Origin: Sphingobacteriaceae bacterium
GTDB lineage: Bacteria > Bacteroidota > Bacteroidia > B-17B0 > Aurantibacillaceae
Direction: 5' to 3'
Assembly: GCA_016705695.1 (NCBI GenBank)
Contig: JADJLA010000001.1
Span: forward strand, 682,001-746,000
Length of the DNA stretch: 64,000 bases
Shown: in pieces, positions 44,473-53,150 of the stretch
Position numbering within the stretch: position 1 is the first letter of the stretch
Layout of the letters: each line of letters begins with the position of its first letter
Position numbers and translations under genes: made by a program
Notes under the pieces: model-generated
Seen by the model: the letters and a program-made list of their open reading frames with translations, nothing else
The model's database searches: none
Told to the model about the DNA's origin: nothing

Positions 44473-44492
44473 CAAAATTAACCTTATTTTTG
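44473..44492. promoter_or_regulatory. back-to-back divergent -7 boxes
   Basis: TAATTTTG on the minus strand (44480-44473) serves the dipeptidase and TATTTTTG on the plus strand (44485-44492) serves yajQ. They are only 4 bp apart, so two polymerases could not bind at once. Confidence 0.5.
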
Positions 44493-44506
44493 GTAAAAAT
44501 TCATCA

Positions 44507-44995
44507 ATGCCTTCATTTGATATAGCCAGTAAACTCGACGGTCAGTTATTAGATAACGCAATTAACGTGGCGCGAAAGGATATTTTGAACCGTTGGGATT
44601 TTAAAGATAGTAAAAGCACTATTGAGCTGAATAAAAAAGACCTGGTGATAAATGTCTCTACCGAAAATGACATGCGTTTAACAGCTATTATCGACGCAAT
44701 TCACTCGCGAATGATAAAGCAAGGTTTAGACCCTAGAGGATTGGATGAAAGTAAAGAGCATTACCCAAGTGGACCGCTGATCAAAAAAGACATTAAAGTT
44801 CGTCAGGGAATTGACAAGGAAGCGTCAAAGAAAATTATCGCGGATATTAAATCTAGTAAATTAAAAGTTACATCTCAAACAATGGATGAGATCATTCGTG
44901 TTAGCAGTAAAAGTATAAATGATCTTCAGGCGGTTATTGCTTTGTGCAGAAAAGGAAATTACGATGTTCCATTACAGTTTATAAACATGAAGTAG
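44507..44995 (+). CDS. yajQ: YajQ family nucleotide-binding protein
   Basis: 162-aa protein of the DUF520/YajQ family; some members bind cyclic di-GMP. It starts MPSFDIASKLDGQLLDNAIN and has the family features RWDFKDSKSTIELNKKD, RGLDESKEHYPSGPLIKKDI and KLKVTSQTMDEIIRVSSKSI. Length is typical. Its stop is 1 nt before the start of the GHMP kinase, so the two are probably cotranscribed. Confidence 0.94.
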   Translation: MPSFDIASKLDGQLLDNAINVARKDILNRWDFKDSKSTIELNKKDLVINVSTENDMRLTAIIDAIHSRMIKQGLDPRGLDESKEHYPSGPLIKKDIKVRQGIDKEASKKIIADIKSSKLKVTSQTMDEIIRVSSKSINDLQAVIALCRKGNYDVPLQFINMK

Positions 44996-44996
44996 T

Positions 44997-46019
44997 ATGA
45001 TCATCAGAAGCAAAGCACCATTACGATTAGGATTAGCAGGCGGAGGCACAGATGTAAGCCCGTATTCAGAATTATTTGGAGGAGCTATTTTAAACGCAAC
45101 TATAAATTTGTACGCGTATTCAACAATTGAACCTTTGGATAACGGCAAGATCGAATTTGTGATCGATGGCACTGATCAAAAAATAAGTTTTGATTCAGTA
45201 AGTGAATTACCCATAACTAAAGAGTTTGAATTATTTATCGGGGTTTATAATCGTGTAGTAAAACAATTTAAAACCGGACCTTTATCTTTTCGTTTAACTT
45301 CTTACATCGAAGCGCCGCAAGGCTCCGGATTAGGAACCTCGTCAACCCTTGTGGTATCAATGCTTGGCGCGTTTGTGGAATGGTTCAAATTGCCGCTGGG
45401 GCAATATGATATTGCACATTTAGCTTACGAAATTGAGCGCATTGATCTTGGAATGTCGGGCGGAAAGCAAGATCAATATGCAGCAACGTTTGGCGGATTT
45501 AATTACATGGAATTTTTTGGCGATGATAAAGTGATCGTCAATCCTTTGCAGTTAAAATCTGAGGTACTGAATGAGCTGGAAATGAATTTGCTTTTATATT
45601 TTACGGATACGCAACGTTTATCTGCAAAAATAATCAACGAGCAGGTAAAAAATGTGAACGAGAAGAATGAGAAAAGCGTTGAGGCCATGCATAATTTAAA
45701 AGAGCAAGCTCATCAAATGAAAGACGGATTACTAAAGGGAGAATTAGATAAAATAGGGGAGGTGTTGCGTTTTGGTTGGCACAATAAAAAATTAATGGCC
45801 ACAAGCATTTCTAACGACCTTATCGATAGGATCTATGAAACAGCCATAAAAAATGGTGCAACCGGAGGAAAGATCTCAGGCGCGGGTGGCGGAGGCTTTA
45901 TGTTCTTTTATTGCCCCGGAAATACAAAAATAAAAGTAGCAAAAGCAATTGAAGCGCTTGGCGGAAAAATGCATTCGTTTCATTTTACAAGTGATGGATT
46001 AAAAACATGGACAATATAA
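44997..46019 (+). CDS. GHMP kinase, D-glycero-D-manno-heptose 7-phosphate kinase-like
   Basis: 340-aa GHMP-fold sugar kinase. The N-terminus IIRSKAPLRLGLAGGGTDVS is typical of the HddA/fucokinase-like group. Motif 2 (PQGSGLGTSSTLVVSML, about 103-119) binds the phosphates of ATP, and IERIDLGMSGGKQDQYAATF and GGKISGAGGGGFMFFYCP complete the active site. A role in GDP-heptose supply for surface glycan is likely but no other heptose gene is in the window. The stop lies 2 nt before the chosen purC start. Confidence 0.85.
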   Translation: MIIRSKAPLRLGLAGGGTDVSPYSELFGGAILNATINLYAYSTIEPLDNGKIEFVIDGTDQKISFDSVSELPITKEFELFIGVYNRVVKQFKTGPLSFRLTSYIEAPQGSGLGTSSTLVVSMLGAFVEWFKLPLGQYDIAHLAYEIERIDLGMSGGKQDQYAATFGGFNYMEFFGDDKVIVNPLQLKSEVLNELEMNLLLYFTDTQRLSAKIINEQVKNVNEKNEKSVEAMHNLKEQAHQMKDGLLKGELDKIGEVLRFGWHNKKLMATSISNDLIDRIYETAIKNGATGGKISGAGGGGFMFFYCPGNTKIKVAKAIEALGGKMHSFHFTSDGLKTWTI

Positions 46020-46021
46020 TT

Positions 46022-46966
46022 ATGAGCAACGTTATTACAAAAACCGATTTTAATTTTAAAGGACAAACCGCTGTTTACAAAGGTAAAGTGCGTGATGTTT
46101 ACACCATCAATAGCAAAATTTTGGTAATGGTGGCCAGTGATCGCATTAGCGCGTTTGATGTAGTGTTGCCTAAAGGTATTCCTTACAAAGGACAAGTTTT
46201 AAATCAATTGGCTGAATATTTCTTGAATGCAACAAAAGATGTAGTGCCTAATTGGTTGCTTGCAACGCCACACCCTTCAGTAAGCGTTGGTAAAATGTGC
46301 CAACCATTTAAAGTGGAAATGGTAATTCGCGGTTATGTGGCCGGACATGCTGCAAGAACTTACACAAGTGGAATACGAACTCTGTGCGGTGTAAAATTGC
46401 CTGAAGGATTAAAGGAGAATGATAAATTTCCTGAACCTATCATCACGCCAACCACAAAAGCAAGTGAAGGCCACGATGAGGATATTAGCAAAGAAGAAAT
46501 AATCAAACAAGGAATTGTAAGTAAAGAACATTACGAACAATTAGAGAAATATACGAGAGCTTTGTATGCTCGCGGACAAGAAATGGCCAATAAAATGGGA
46601 TTGATATTAGTAGATACTAAATATGAATTTGGTTTATACGATGGAAGGATCTGTTTAATGGACGAAATCCATACACCTGATTCATCACGTTATTTTTATT
46701 TAGAAGGCTATGAAGAGCGTCAGAAAAAAGGTGAAGAACAAAAACAATTGAGCAAGGAATTTGTTCGTCGTTGGTTGATCGAAAATGGTTTTCAAGGAAA
46801 AGACGGACAAAAAATACCTGAGATGAGCGATGCTTGGATCAATGAGATCAGCGAGCGTTATATTGAGCTTTTTGAAAAAGTTACAGGTAAAAAATTCGTG
46901 AAGAACAACGAATTTAGTATGGCTGAAATTGAGGCGAAGGTAAATTCTGCTTTGGAAAAGCTGTAA
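46022..46966 (+). CDS. purC: phosphoribosylaminoimidazole-succinocarboxamide synthase
   Basis: Purine biosynthesis step joining CAIR and aspartate. The 314-aa protein is the longer PurC form of many Bacteroidota. Motifs: YKGKVRDVYTI, VASDRISAFDVVLP, EMVIRGYVAGHAARTY, PTTKASEGHDEDISKEE, DTKYEFG and MDEIHTPDSSRYF. I start at ATG 46022 (MSNVITKTDF); the alternative ATG 46007 would overlap the kinase gene by 13 nt. It follows the GHMP kinase closely and is convergent with the amidohydrolase gene, which ends 1 nt away. Confidence 0.95.
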   Translation: MSNVITKTDFNFKGQTAVYKGKVRDVYTINSKILVMVASDRISAFDVVLPKGIPYKGQVLNQLAEYFLNATKDVVPNWLLATPHPSVSVGKMCQPFKVEMVIRGYVAGHAARTYTSGIRTLCGVKLPEGLKENDKFPEPIITPTTKASEGHDEDISKEEIIKQGIVSKEHYEQLEKYTRALYARGQEMANKMGLILVDTKYEFGLYDGRICLMDEIHTPDSSRYFYLEGYEERQKKGEEQKQLSKEFVRRWLIENGFQGKDGQKIPEMSDAWINEISERYIELFEKVTGKKFVKNNEFSMAEIEAKVNSALEKL

Positions 46967-46967
46967 A

Positions 46968-48227
46968 CTACTTCTTCTCCCACATCAATTTTCCTTTGAT
47001 CATCGTAGTGGATACCGAAGAAATATTCTCAATATTTTCCAGAGGATTTTTCTCAAGCAAAATTAAGGTAGCATCTTTTCCGCTTTCAACTGTCCCCCAT
47101 TTTTTCGATTCATTAAAGAAATTTGCAGCATTCAAAGTGGAGATCTTTAGAATATCATAATTCGAAATTCCCGCATCTCTATACAATTTCATCTCTTCCA
47201 ACATGGCGTAACCCGGCACATTAAACAAACAATTGTCAGGACTCAATAACACATTTACATCCGCTTTTACCATGCGGCGAAGTATAGGATGAAAGGCATC
47301 AATTTCCATTTTGGCTCGTTTTGTTTGTTTTAAATAAATAGGCACAGCTGATTTTTTAAATTGCCCCATGTAACCAATATAATTCCTCTTCCAGGTATTG
47401 GCTAAAGCTGTATCAATGATATTCATTCCATTTCTGCTCATGTTCTGGTCGATCGAGTATTGAAAACCTACGATCTGACTAAATGATTCCGTTGGACAAA
47501 AGGAAACGTTATTCGCCTTCATTTCCGCAAGCAGTTTATCAAAATTAGCAGTGTCGGCATTAAATGCATCCATAATGGGCGAGAGGTGTTCAATAGATCT
47601 AAATCCAAGTTTCATACTTGTTCTAACATCTTTGTATACGTGCCCGGCAATTACAATTTTATTGCTTTTTATAACTTTGGAAACTTCCGCCATTGTTTTA
47701 TCATTTAAGCCATTTAAATATTTTACAAAATCGTATTTGTTGTTTTTTATTTCTGCAACAAACGCTTTCAATCGTTTTTTGTTAAGCAAACTATCTATCT
47801 CAGGTAGAGGATTTGAAATATACAATTTAGGAGCCTTGATCCATCCTTTTGCAATGCTATCGCGATGCGCAGGGTGAAATTTTTCTCCGCGCATACTGCG
47901 TAAAACTGTAACACCGGTTTGTAAATAGTAATCGTACGCTTGTTGTTTGGTTAGAGGTTCGCTGCCATCCGGTAAATGCACATGCATATCGGCAAGGCCG
48001 GGCATCATGTATTTATCGGACCCTTTTATGAGCTTATAGCCGGGTGTTGCAGCGGCTTTGTGAGCTTCAATTTTTTCTATGATCCCATCTTTAATGTAAA
48101 CATCTTGATGTTCCAAAACGGTATTAGTACTAATTGGAATAACATGAACATCGCTAATAACAAATGTGTTTTGCGCGAAACTTGCCGTTGAAAAAAGCGC
48201 AAGTAAAATTGAATTGATCCTTTTCAT
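46968..48227 (-). CDS. exported amidohydrolase-family protein
   Basis: 419-aa metal-dependent hydrolase of the amidohydrolase superfamily (imidazolonepropionase/prolidase-like group). A signal peptide (MKRINSILLALFSTASFAQ) directs it out of the cytosol. The metal motif HxH is in MPGLADMHVHLPDG (about 72-85). Further ligands are likely in IVIAGHVYKD and GFRSIEHLSP, and the Asp in VLLSPDNCLF. The C-terminal strand (GTVESGKDATLILLEKNPLE) is typical. I start at ATG 48227, before the signal peptide; the longer frame to 48299 overlaps the next gene. Substrate unknown. Confidence 0.85.
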   Translation of the reverse strand: MKRINSILLALFSTASFAQNTFVISDVHVIPISTNTVLEHQDVYIKDGIIEKIEAHKAAATPGYKLIKGSDKYMMPGLADMHVHLPDGSEPLTKQQAYDYYLQTGVTVLRSMRGEKFHPAHRDSIAKGWIKAPKLYISNPLPEIDSLLNKKRLKAFVAEIKNNKYDFVKYLNGLNDKTMAEVSKVIKSNKIVIAGHVYKDVRTSMKLGFRSIEHLSPIMDAFNADTANFDKLLAEMKANNVSFCPTESFSQIVGFQYSIDQNMSRNGMNIIDTALANTWKRNYIGYMGQFKKSAVPIYLKQTKRAKMEIDAFHPILRRMVKADVNVLLSPDNCLFNVPGYAMLEEMKLYRDAGISNYDILKISTLNAANFFNESKKWGTVESGKDATLILLEKNPLENIENISSVSTTMIKGKLMWEKK

Positions 48228-48267
48228 TAGGTTAAAAATAGTAAAATGAATTCTCAAAAAATGAATT

Positions 48268-48729
48268 TTAGGATTTTTTGTCAAGATTTTCAAGGTCATT
48301 AATGTCCTTAGGCCTTCCAGATGCTTTTTTATTCTTGATAAGATCAGATAGATGTATCATTTTGGTTTTGATACCCTCAAATTCAACTGCTATTGCATTT
48401 TTATTTACTTCAGCAAAAGTTAATCCACTTATTTCCTTTAGTATTTCTATAGAAACCGGTGATCTTCCAAATGAAAAAACATCAATCTCTGAATTATTTA
48501 AAAAATTCGTTTCAGTCATATCAAAAGTTGGCATTCGAAATAGCGAAAAAGCCTTTGTTAGTTTTTGGTAGTTTTCCAAACTGACTTCAACGAAAACGTC
48601 GAGGTCGCCAGTAGTTCTTGGATAGCCATAGTATATCACTGAGTATCCCCCAACTAACACATACTCAACTTTCGCGGTATTGAGAGCCAAGATGAATTCT
48701 TGAAAATCTTCATTTAAAATATTTCCCAT
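48268..48729 (-). CDS. nucleotidyltransferase, MNT/AbiEii-like
   Basis: 153-aa minimal nucleotidyltransferase. The pol-beta signature is intact: GG at 27-28, Asp42 and Asp44 in TTGDLDVFVEV, and a third acid Asp83 in SEIDVFSFG, so it is likely active. Related proteins act as antitoxins in MNT/HEPN pairs or as AbiE toxins, but there is no HEPN partner here. Its ATG overlaps the stop of a 62-codon gene (TAATG), so the two form a tight two-gene unit. It is followed by the amidohydrolase gene on the same strand. Function unproven. Confidence 0.82.
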   Translation of the reverse strand: MGNILNEDFQEFILALNTAKVEYVLVGGYSVIYYGYPRTTGDLDVFVEVSLENYQKLTKAFSLFRMPTFDMTETNFLNNSEIDVFSFGRSPVSIEILKEISGLTFAEVNKNAIAVEFEGIKTKMIHLSDLIKNKKASGRPKDINDLENLDKKS

Positions 48730-48917
48730 TATCTGTAACTAAAAATGGTTTTGTCCATCCTTGGGGGATTTATAATTGGATGATCATATGCTACACTATT
48801 AAGATAATTGAAGACATCAAATATTTCCTCAAGAGAATATTCCTTATAATGTTCAATTTCCTTTTTAGCAGTTTTAAAATTGTAGGTAGAAGAATATGTT
48901 CTGTCTAGTTTTAGCAT
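48729..48917 (-). CDS. small protein paired with nucleotidyltransferase
   Basis: 62 aa, soluble, mainly helical (FKTAKKEIEHYKEYSLEEIF). It is a member of a small uncharacterised group that I recall lying next to such nucleotidyltransferases. The two ends are similar to each other: LKLDRTYSS at residues 2-10 and RMDKTIFSY at 53-61. The stop overlaps the nucleotidyltransferase start, so translation is coupled. It may be a substrate or regulator of the enzyme in a toxin-antitoxin-like pair; this is inference. Confidence 0.7.
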   Translation of the reverse strand: MLKLDRTYSSTYNFKTAKKEIEHYKEYSLEEIFDVFNYLNSVAYDHPIINPPRMDKTIFSYR

Positions 48918-48953
48918 TCCGTAATTTAAAGGTAGCTAATTTCTAGAAAATAA

Positions 48954-48984
48954 AAAAACCGCTAAGTTTTCACTAGCGGTTTTT
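48954..48984 (-). terminator. terminator after topA
   Basis: AAAAACCGCTA pairs with TAGCGGTTTTT across a 9-nt loop. On the minus strand the stem runs into Ts. It follows the topA stop at 49002. Confidence 0.85.
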
Positions 48985-49001
48985 ATTCTATAAAATTCGA
49001 A

Positions 49002-51545
49002 TTATCTTTTCTTTTTCTTAGCTGCTTTTTTTGGAGCGGCCTTTTTAACCGGTGCTTTAACAACTTTTTTAGCAACCGTTTTTTTTGCTGCTACCTTGGC
49101 AGGAGCTTTTTTTGCTACCGCTTTTCCGCCTGACGGACGGGCAGGTTTTACAGTTTTTGCTGCAGCAACTGGTTTAGCCACTACCTTAGCTTTTTTACCT
49201 TTTCCTTTTTTAGTTGGCTTACTTCCAAACTTCTTCGAAGCATTGATTACTGCTTCTTCATAAGCTTCTTGTCCGCCAATAATAGTTACAATATCATCAA
49301 AAGTTAATTTGGCAGGCTCTTTATCCTTCGGGATCTTAAAGAATTCTTTTCCTAAAACAATACATGGTCCCCATCGGCCGTGTAATACTTTTAAGGCTGC
49401 ATTTTCAGGATAGGTGCGAATTATTTTCGCAGCATCCTTTTCACGTTTTGCCGTAATTAATTCAATTAATTTATCTGCTTCAACTGTGTATGGATCATTA
49501 TCTTTTCCTAAAGAAGTAAATGCATTATCGTGCACAACGTAAGGGCCAAATCTTCCAATACCAACTTTCATTTCCTTCCCTTCATATTCTCCAACAATGC
49601 GAGGCATTTTAAATAGCAATAAAGCATCATCTAATGTGATGGTTTCCATGCGCTGATCTTTACGAAGCGCTGCAAATTTTGCTTTCTCTCCAGTAGCTTC
49701 GTTGGTCTCGCCAATTTGTGCCAGTGGACCAAAACGTCCAATACGTACAATTAGTTTTTTACCACTCACGGGATCTTTTCCTAATTCTCTTTCGCCACTT
49801 GCGCGTTCGCTGCTATCAATTGTACTTTCAACCGTTTTATGAAAAGGTTTGTAAAAATCCTTCAACATTTTTTGCCAGCTTATTTTTCCTTCGGCAATTT
49901 CGTCAAACTCTTCTTCAACTTTGGCTGTAAAATGAAAATCTAAGATCTCAGGGAAATGTTGCAATAAAAAATCGTTCACTACCATTCCAATATCGGTTGG
50001 TAATAATTTACTTTTATCTGCACCAGTAGTTTCTGTTTTTGTTTCTTTTTTAATTGTATTGGCTTTAAAATTCAATACCGTATAACTACGTAATTGCCCT
50101 TGTAGATCGGCTTTTTCAACATAATTACGTTTTTGAACTGTACTAATGGTTAGTGCATAAGTACTCGGCCTTCCAATTCCTAATTCCTCTAATTTTTTTA
50201 CTAAACTTGCTTCTGTGTAACGCGGTGGATGATGTGTGAAACGTTCCATCGCGATTATCTCAGATAGATTTAGTTTATCTCCTTGTTTGATCGGAGGTAA
50301 CATTGATGAATTTTCTTCTTCATCTTCATCGTCCGAACTTTCAATGTATACTTTTAAGAAACCATCAAATTTCAACACTTCACCTTTTGCAGTAAATTGT
50401 TCTGTTGTTGTATTGATGCCAATTTTTGCAGTTGTTCTTTCTAATTCTGCATCTGCCATTTGACTGGCAATGGTGCGTTTCCAAATGAGTTCGTACAAAC
50501 GTTGCTCATTTCGTTCACCTTCAATTTCGCTTACATTAATATATGTAGGACGAATTGCTTCGTGAGCTTCTTGCGCGCCTTTTGATTTTGTTTTATACGT
50601 ACGTTGGAAATGATATTTAGCACCCCAGTTTTTTGTGATCGCTTCGCGAGCCTGTGTTAATGCGGTTTCCGATAAATTCACGCTATCCGTACGCATATAG
50701 GTAATTTTTCCTGTTTCGTACAAACGTTGCGCTACAACCATTGTTTGCGAAACACTAAATCCTAATTTTCGCGCAGCTTCTTGTTGTAAAGTAGATGTTG
50801 TAAATGGCGCAGATGGTGTGCGTTTTGCAGGTTTTGTTTCTAACGAATTAATGTTGTAGATCGCATTTTTACACTTTTCTAAAAATGCTTGCGCTTCTGC
50901 TTCCGTTTTAAATTGCTGATCAAGATCTGCCTTTAAAGTAGATTTATCTACCTGAAATTGCGCTGTAACTTTAAAATGATTTGTGCTTTTGAAATTCTGA
51001 ACTTCTCTTTCGCGTTCTACAATTAAGCGAACTGCAACAGATTGAACGCGTCCGGCCGATAAACTCGGACGAACTTTACGCCATAATATAGGTGATAATT
51101 CAAAACCTACTAGCCTGTCTAAAATTCTGCGCGCTTGTTGAGCATTTACTAAATTCACATCAATTTCACGTGGGTTTTTTATTGCTTGTTCAATTGCTGG
51201 TTTAGTGATCTCGTGAAAAACAATACGCTTTGTTTTCTTTTTATCTAATCCAAGCGATTCAAATAAATGCCAGCTAATTGCTTCTCCTTCGCGGTCCTCA
51301 TCGGATGCGAGCCATACCATATCGGCACTTTTACTCAGCTTTCTTAATTCGGCAATTACCTTTTCTTTCTCTGGTTGTACTTCGTAAGTAGGTTCAAAAT
51401 TGTTCTCTATATCAACTCCATAGCCCTTTTTCACAAGGTCTCTCACGTGCCCAAAACTCGACCTAACCGTGAAGCCTTTCCCTAAAAATCCCTCTATAGT
51501 TTTAGCTTTTGCGGGTGACTCAACGATAACTAAATTTTTACTCAT
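49002..51545 (-). CDS. topA: type I DNA topoisomerase with Lys/Ala-rich C-terminal tail
   Basis: Relaxes negative supercoils. The 847-aa protein has the TOPRIM start KNLVIVESPAKAKTIEGFLG, the acidic triad region SDEDREGEAISWHLFE, and the catalytic Tyr in KITYMRTDSVNLSE. Zn-ribbon-like repeats in the C-terminal half appear without the Cys ligands (RIGRFGPLAQIG, KVGIGRFGPYVVH), as is common in Bacteroidota. The last ~65 residues are Lys/Ala/Pro-rich, including KKAAPKKAAKKKKR, like histone H1 and like the N-terminal tail of RsfS in this window. It ends at a clear terminator. Confidence 0.95.
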   Translation of the reverse strand: MSKNLVIVESPAKAKTIEGFLGKGFTVRSSFGHVRDLVKKGYGVDIENNFEPTYEVQPEKEKVIAELRKLSKSADMVWLASDEDREGEAISWHLFESLGLDKKKTKRIVFHEITKPAIEQAIKNPREIDVNLVNAQQARRILDRLVGFELSPILWRKVRPSLSAGRVQSVAVRLIVEREREVQNFKSTNHFKVTAQFQVDKSTLKADLDQQFKTEAEAQAFLEKCKNAIYNINSLETKPAKRTPSAPFTTSTLQQEAARKLGFSVSQTMVVAQRLYETGKITYMRTDSVNLSETALTQAREAITKNWGAKYHFQRTYKTKSKGAQEAHEAIRPTYINVSEIEGERNEQRLYELIWKRTIASQMADAELERTTAKIGINTTTEQFTAKGEVLKFDGFLKVYIESSDDEDEEENSSMLPPIKQGDKLNLSEIIAMERFTHHPPRYTEASLVKKLEELGIGRPSTYALTISTVQKRNYVEKADLQGQLRSYTVLNFKANTIKKETKTETTGADKSKLLPTDIGMVVNDFLLQHFPEILDFHFTAKVEEEFDEIAEGKISWQKMLKDFYKPFHKTVESTIDSSERASGERELGKDPVSGKKLIVRIGRFGPLAQIGETNEATGEKAKFAALRKDQRMETITLDDALLLFKMPRIVGEYEGKEMKVGIGRFGPYVVHDNAFTSLGKDNDPYTVEADKLIELITAKREKDAAKIIRTYPENAALKVLHGRWGPCIVLGKEFFKIPKDKEPAKLTFDDIVTIIGGQEAYEEAVINASKKFGSKPTKKGKGKKAKVVAKPVAAAKTVKPARPSGGKAVAKKAPAKVAAKKTVAKKVVKAPVKKAAPKKAAKKKKR

Positions 51546-51688
51546 TTGATTAATAGTGCTGTAAAAAAAATTTTCGCAAAGGAATAAAATTTAAAAGACA
51601 ATATCCAAAATTTTAGGTCAATCGTTGAAATCAAGGCATAAAAAGCCCAAAAAAGAGTTAAATTCTGTCATTTTGTCATTAAATTGAG

Positions 51689-51696
51689 TAAATTTG
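51689..51696 (+). promoter_or_regulatory. -7 box TAAATTTG upstream of miaB
   Basis: The perfect TAnnTTTG ends 19 nt before ATG 51716. A TTTTG lies 13 bp upstream, shorter than the usual spacer. Confidence 0.45.
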
Positions 51697-51715
51697 TGGT
51701 CCCGAATAATTTTTA

Positions 51716-53149
51716 ATGGAACTAGAAAACAAAATAATTGACGAATCGAAGCAAGGTGAGGCGCTTTTGGTTAAAAAACCAGAGGTTTCAAACGGCAAAA
51801 AGCTGTTTTTAGAGAGCTATGGTTGCCAGATGAACTTTGCCGACAGCGAAATTGTTGCTTCTATATTAATAGATAAAGGATATACTACTACTAAGGATTT
51901 TGAAGAGGCTGATCTTATTTTTGTGAATACGTGCGCTATTCGTGATGCAGCTGAAGCCCGTGTGCGCAATCGTTTGAATGATTTTAAAAGAGTGAAGTTG
52001 AAAAATCCAAAAGCCCTTGTTGGCGTTTTGGGATGTATGGCCGAGCGCTTAAAAACGCAATTTTTAGAGGAAGAAAAACTGGTGGATATTGTGGTTGGTC
52101 CTGATGCGTATCGCGATCTACCTAATTTAATTGAAGAAGCAGAAGATGGCCGCAAAGCCATAAACGTTATATTAAGCAAAGAAGAAACTTACGCTGATCT
52201 TACTCCTGTAAGGCTTACCAGCAATGGTGTTTCGGCATTTATAAGCATTACGCGCGGTTGCGATAACATGTGCAGTTTTTGCGTGGTTCCTTTTACAAGA
52301 GGTAGAGAAAGAAGTCGCGATCCTGAAAGCATTGTAAAAGAAGCTAAAGAAGCTTTTGCTGCTGGCTATAGAGAAGTTACTTTATTAGGACAAAATGTTG
52401 ATTCGTATTTGTGGGCAGGTGGAGGATTAAAAAAAGAGACATTAACTGAGGAACAAAAAGGCAATGCCGCAAACTTTGCACAATTATTGGAGAAGGTAGC
52501 TTTAGTTGATCCTGATCTACGCGTGCGATTTTCAACATCGCATCCAAAAGATATGACGGACGATGTGCTTTATATGATGGCGAAACACGAGAACATTTGT
52601 AATAATATTCATTTACCGGTGCAAAGCGGAAGCTCAAAAGTATTGGAGATGATGAACCGTGGTTATACTCGCGAATGGTATAAGGAAAGAATTGCTGCGA
52701 TAAGAAAAATTATTCCTGATTGTGGAATTAGTACAGATATCATTTCCGGTTTTTGCGCAGAAACAGAAGAAGAACATAAGGAAACCTTGAGTTTGATGGA
52801 AGAAGTTCATTACGATTTTGCATTTATGTTCATGTACAGTGAACGTCCGAAAACTTTAGCTGAACGCAAATATGCTGATGATGTTCCTGAAGAAGTAAAG
52901 CGTAAACGATTAAGTGAAATAGTGGATCTGCAACGTTTACACAGCGGTATTAGAACAAAACAAGGACTAAATAAAATTTATAGAGTATTAATTGAAGGGG
53001 TCTCAAAAAAATCGGAAGACATGTTGATGGGAAGAAATTCTCAGAATTCAGTGGTTGTTTTTCCAAGGGGGGATCATAAAAAAGGAGAGTATGTAAATGT
53101 ATTGGTTGATCAATGCACAAGCAGCACGCTCATTGGAAAGGTAGTTTAA
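51716..53149 (+). CDS. miaB: tRNA-2-methylthio-N6-dimethylallyladenosine synthase
   Basis: Radical-SAM enzyme that adds methylthio to i6A37 of tRNAs. The 477-aa protein has the N-terminal MTTase domain with its three Cys (ESYGCQMN, VNTCAIRD, GVLGCMAER), the radical SAM motif RGCDNMCSFCVVPFTRG and a C-terminal TRAM domain (about 415-477). Its stop is 1 nt before the sigma-54 activator gene. miaB followed by a sigma-54 activator, lptE, a TPR gene and secG is a conserved order in Bacteroidota. Confidence 0.95.
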   Translation: MELENKIIDESKQGEALLVKKPEVSNGKKLFLESYGCQMNFADSEIVASILIDKGYTTTKDFEEADLIFVNTCAIRDAAEARVRNRLNDFKRVKLKNPKALVGVLGCMAERLKTQFLEEEKLVDIVVGPDAYRDLPNLIEEAEDGRKAINVILSKEETYADLTPVRLTSNGVSAFISITRGCDNMCSFCVVPFTRGRERSRDPESIVKEAKEAFAAGYREVTLLGQNVDSYLWAGGGLKKETLTEEQKGNAANFAQLLEKVALVDPDLRVRFSTSHPKDMTDDVLYMMAKHENICNNIHLPVQSGSSKVLEMMNRGYTREWYKERIAAIRKIIPDCGISTDIISGFCAETEEEHKETLSLMEEVHYDFAFMFMYSERPKTLAERKYADDVPEEVKRKRLSEIVDLQRLHSGIRTKQGLNKIYRVLIEGVSKKSEDMLMGRNSQNSVVVFPRGDHKKGEYVNVLVDQCTSSTLIGKVV

Positions 53150-53150
53150 G

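Noticed and set aside
48228..48299. N-terminal extension of the amidohydrolase
   Set aside because: Would place 24 residues before a clean signal peptide and overlap the nucleotidyltransferase gene; ATG 48227 is preferred.
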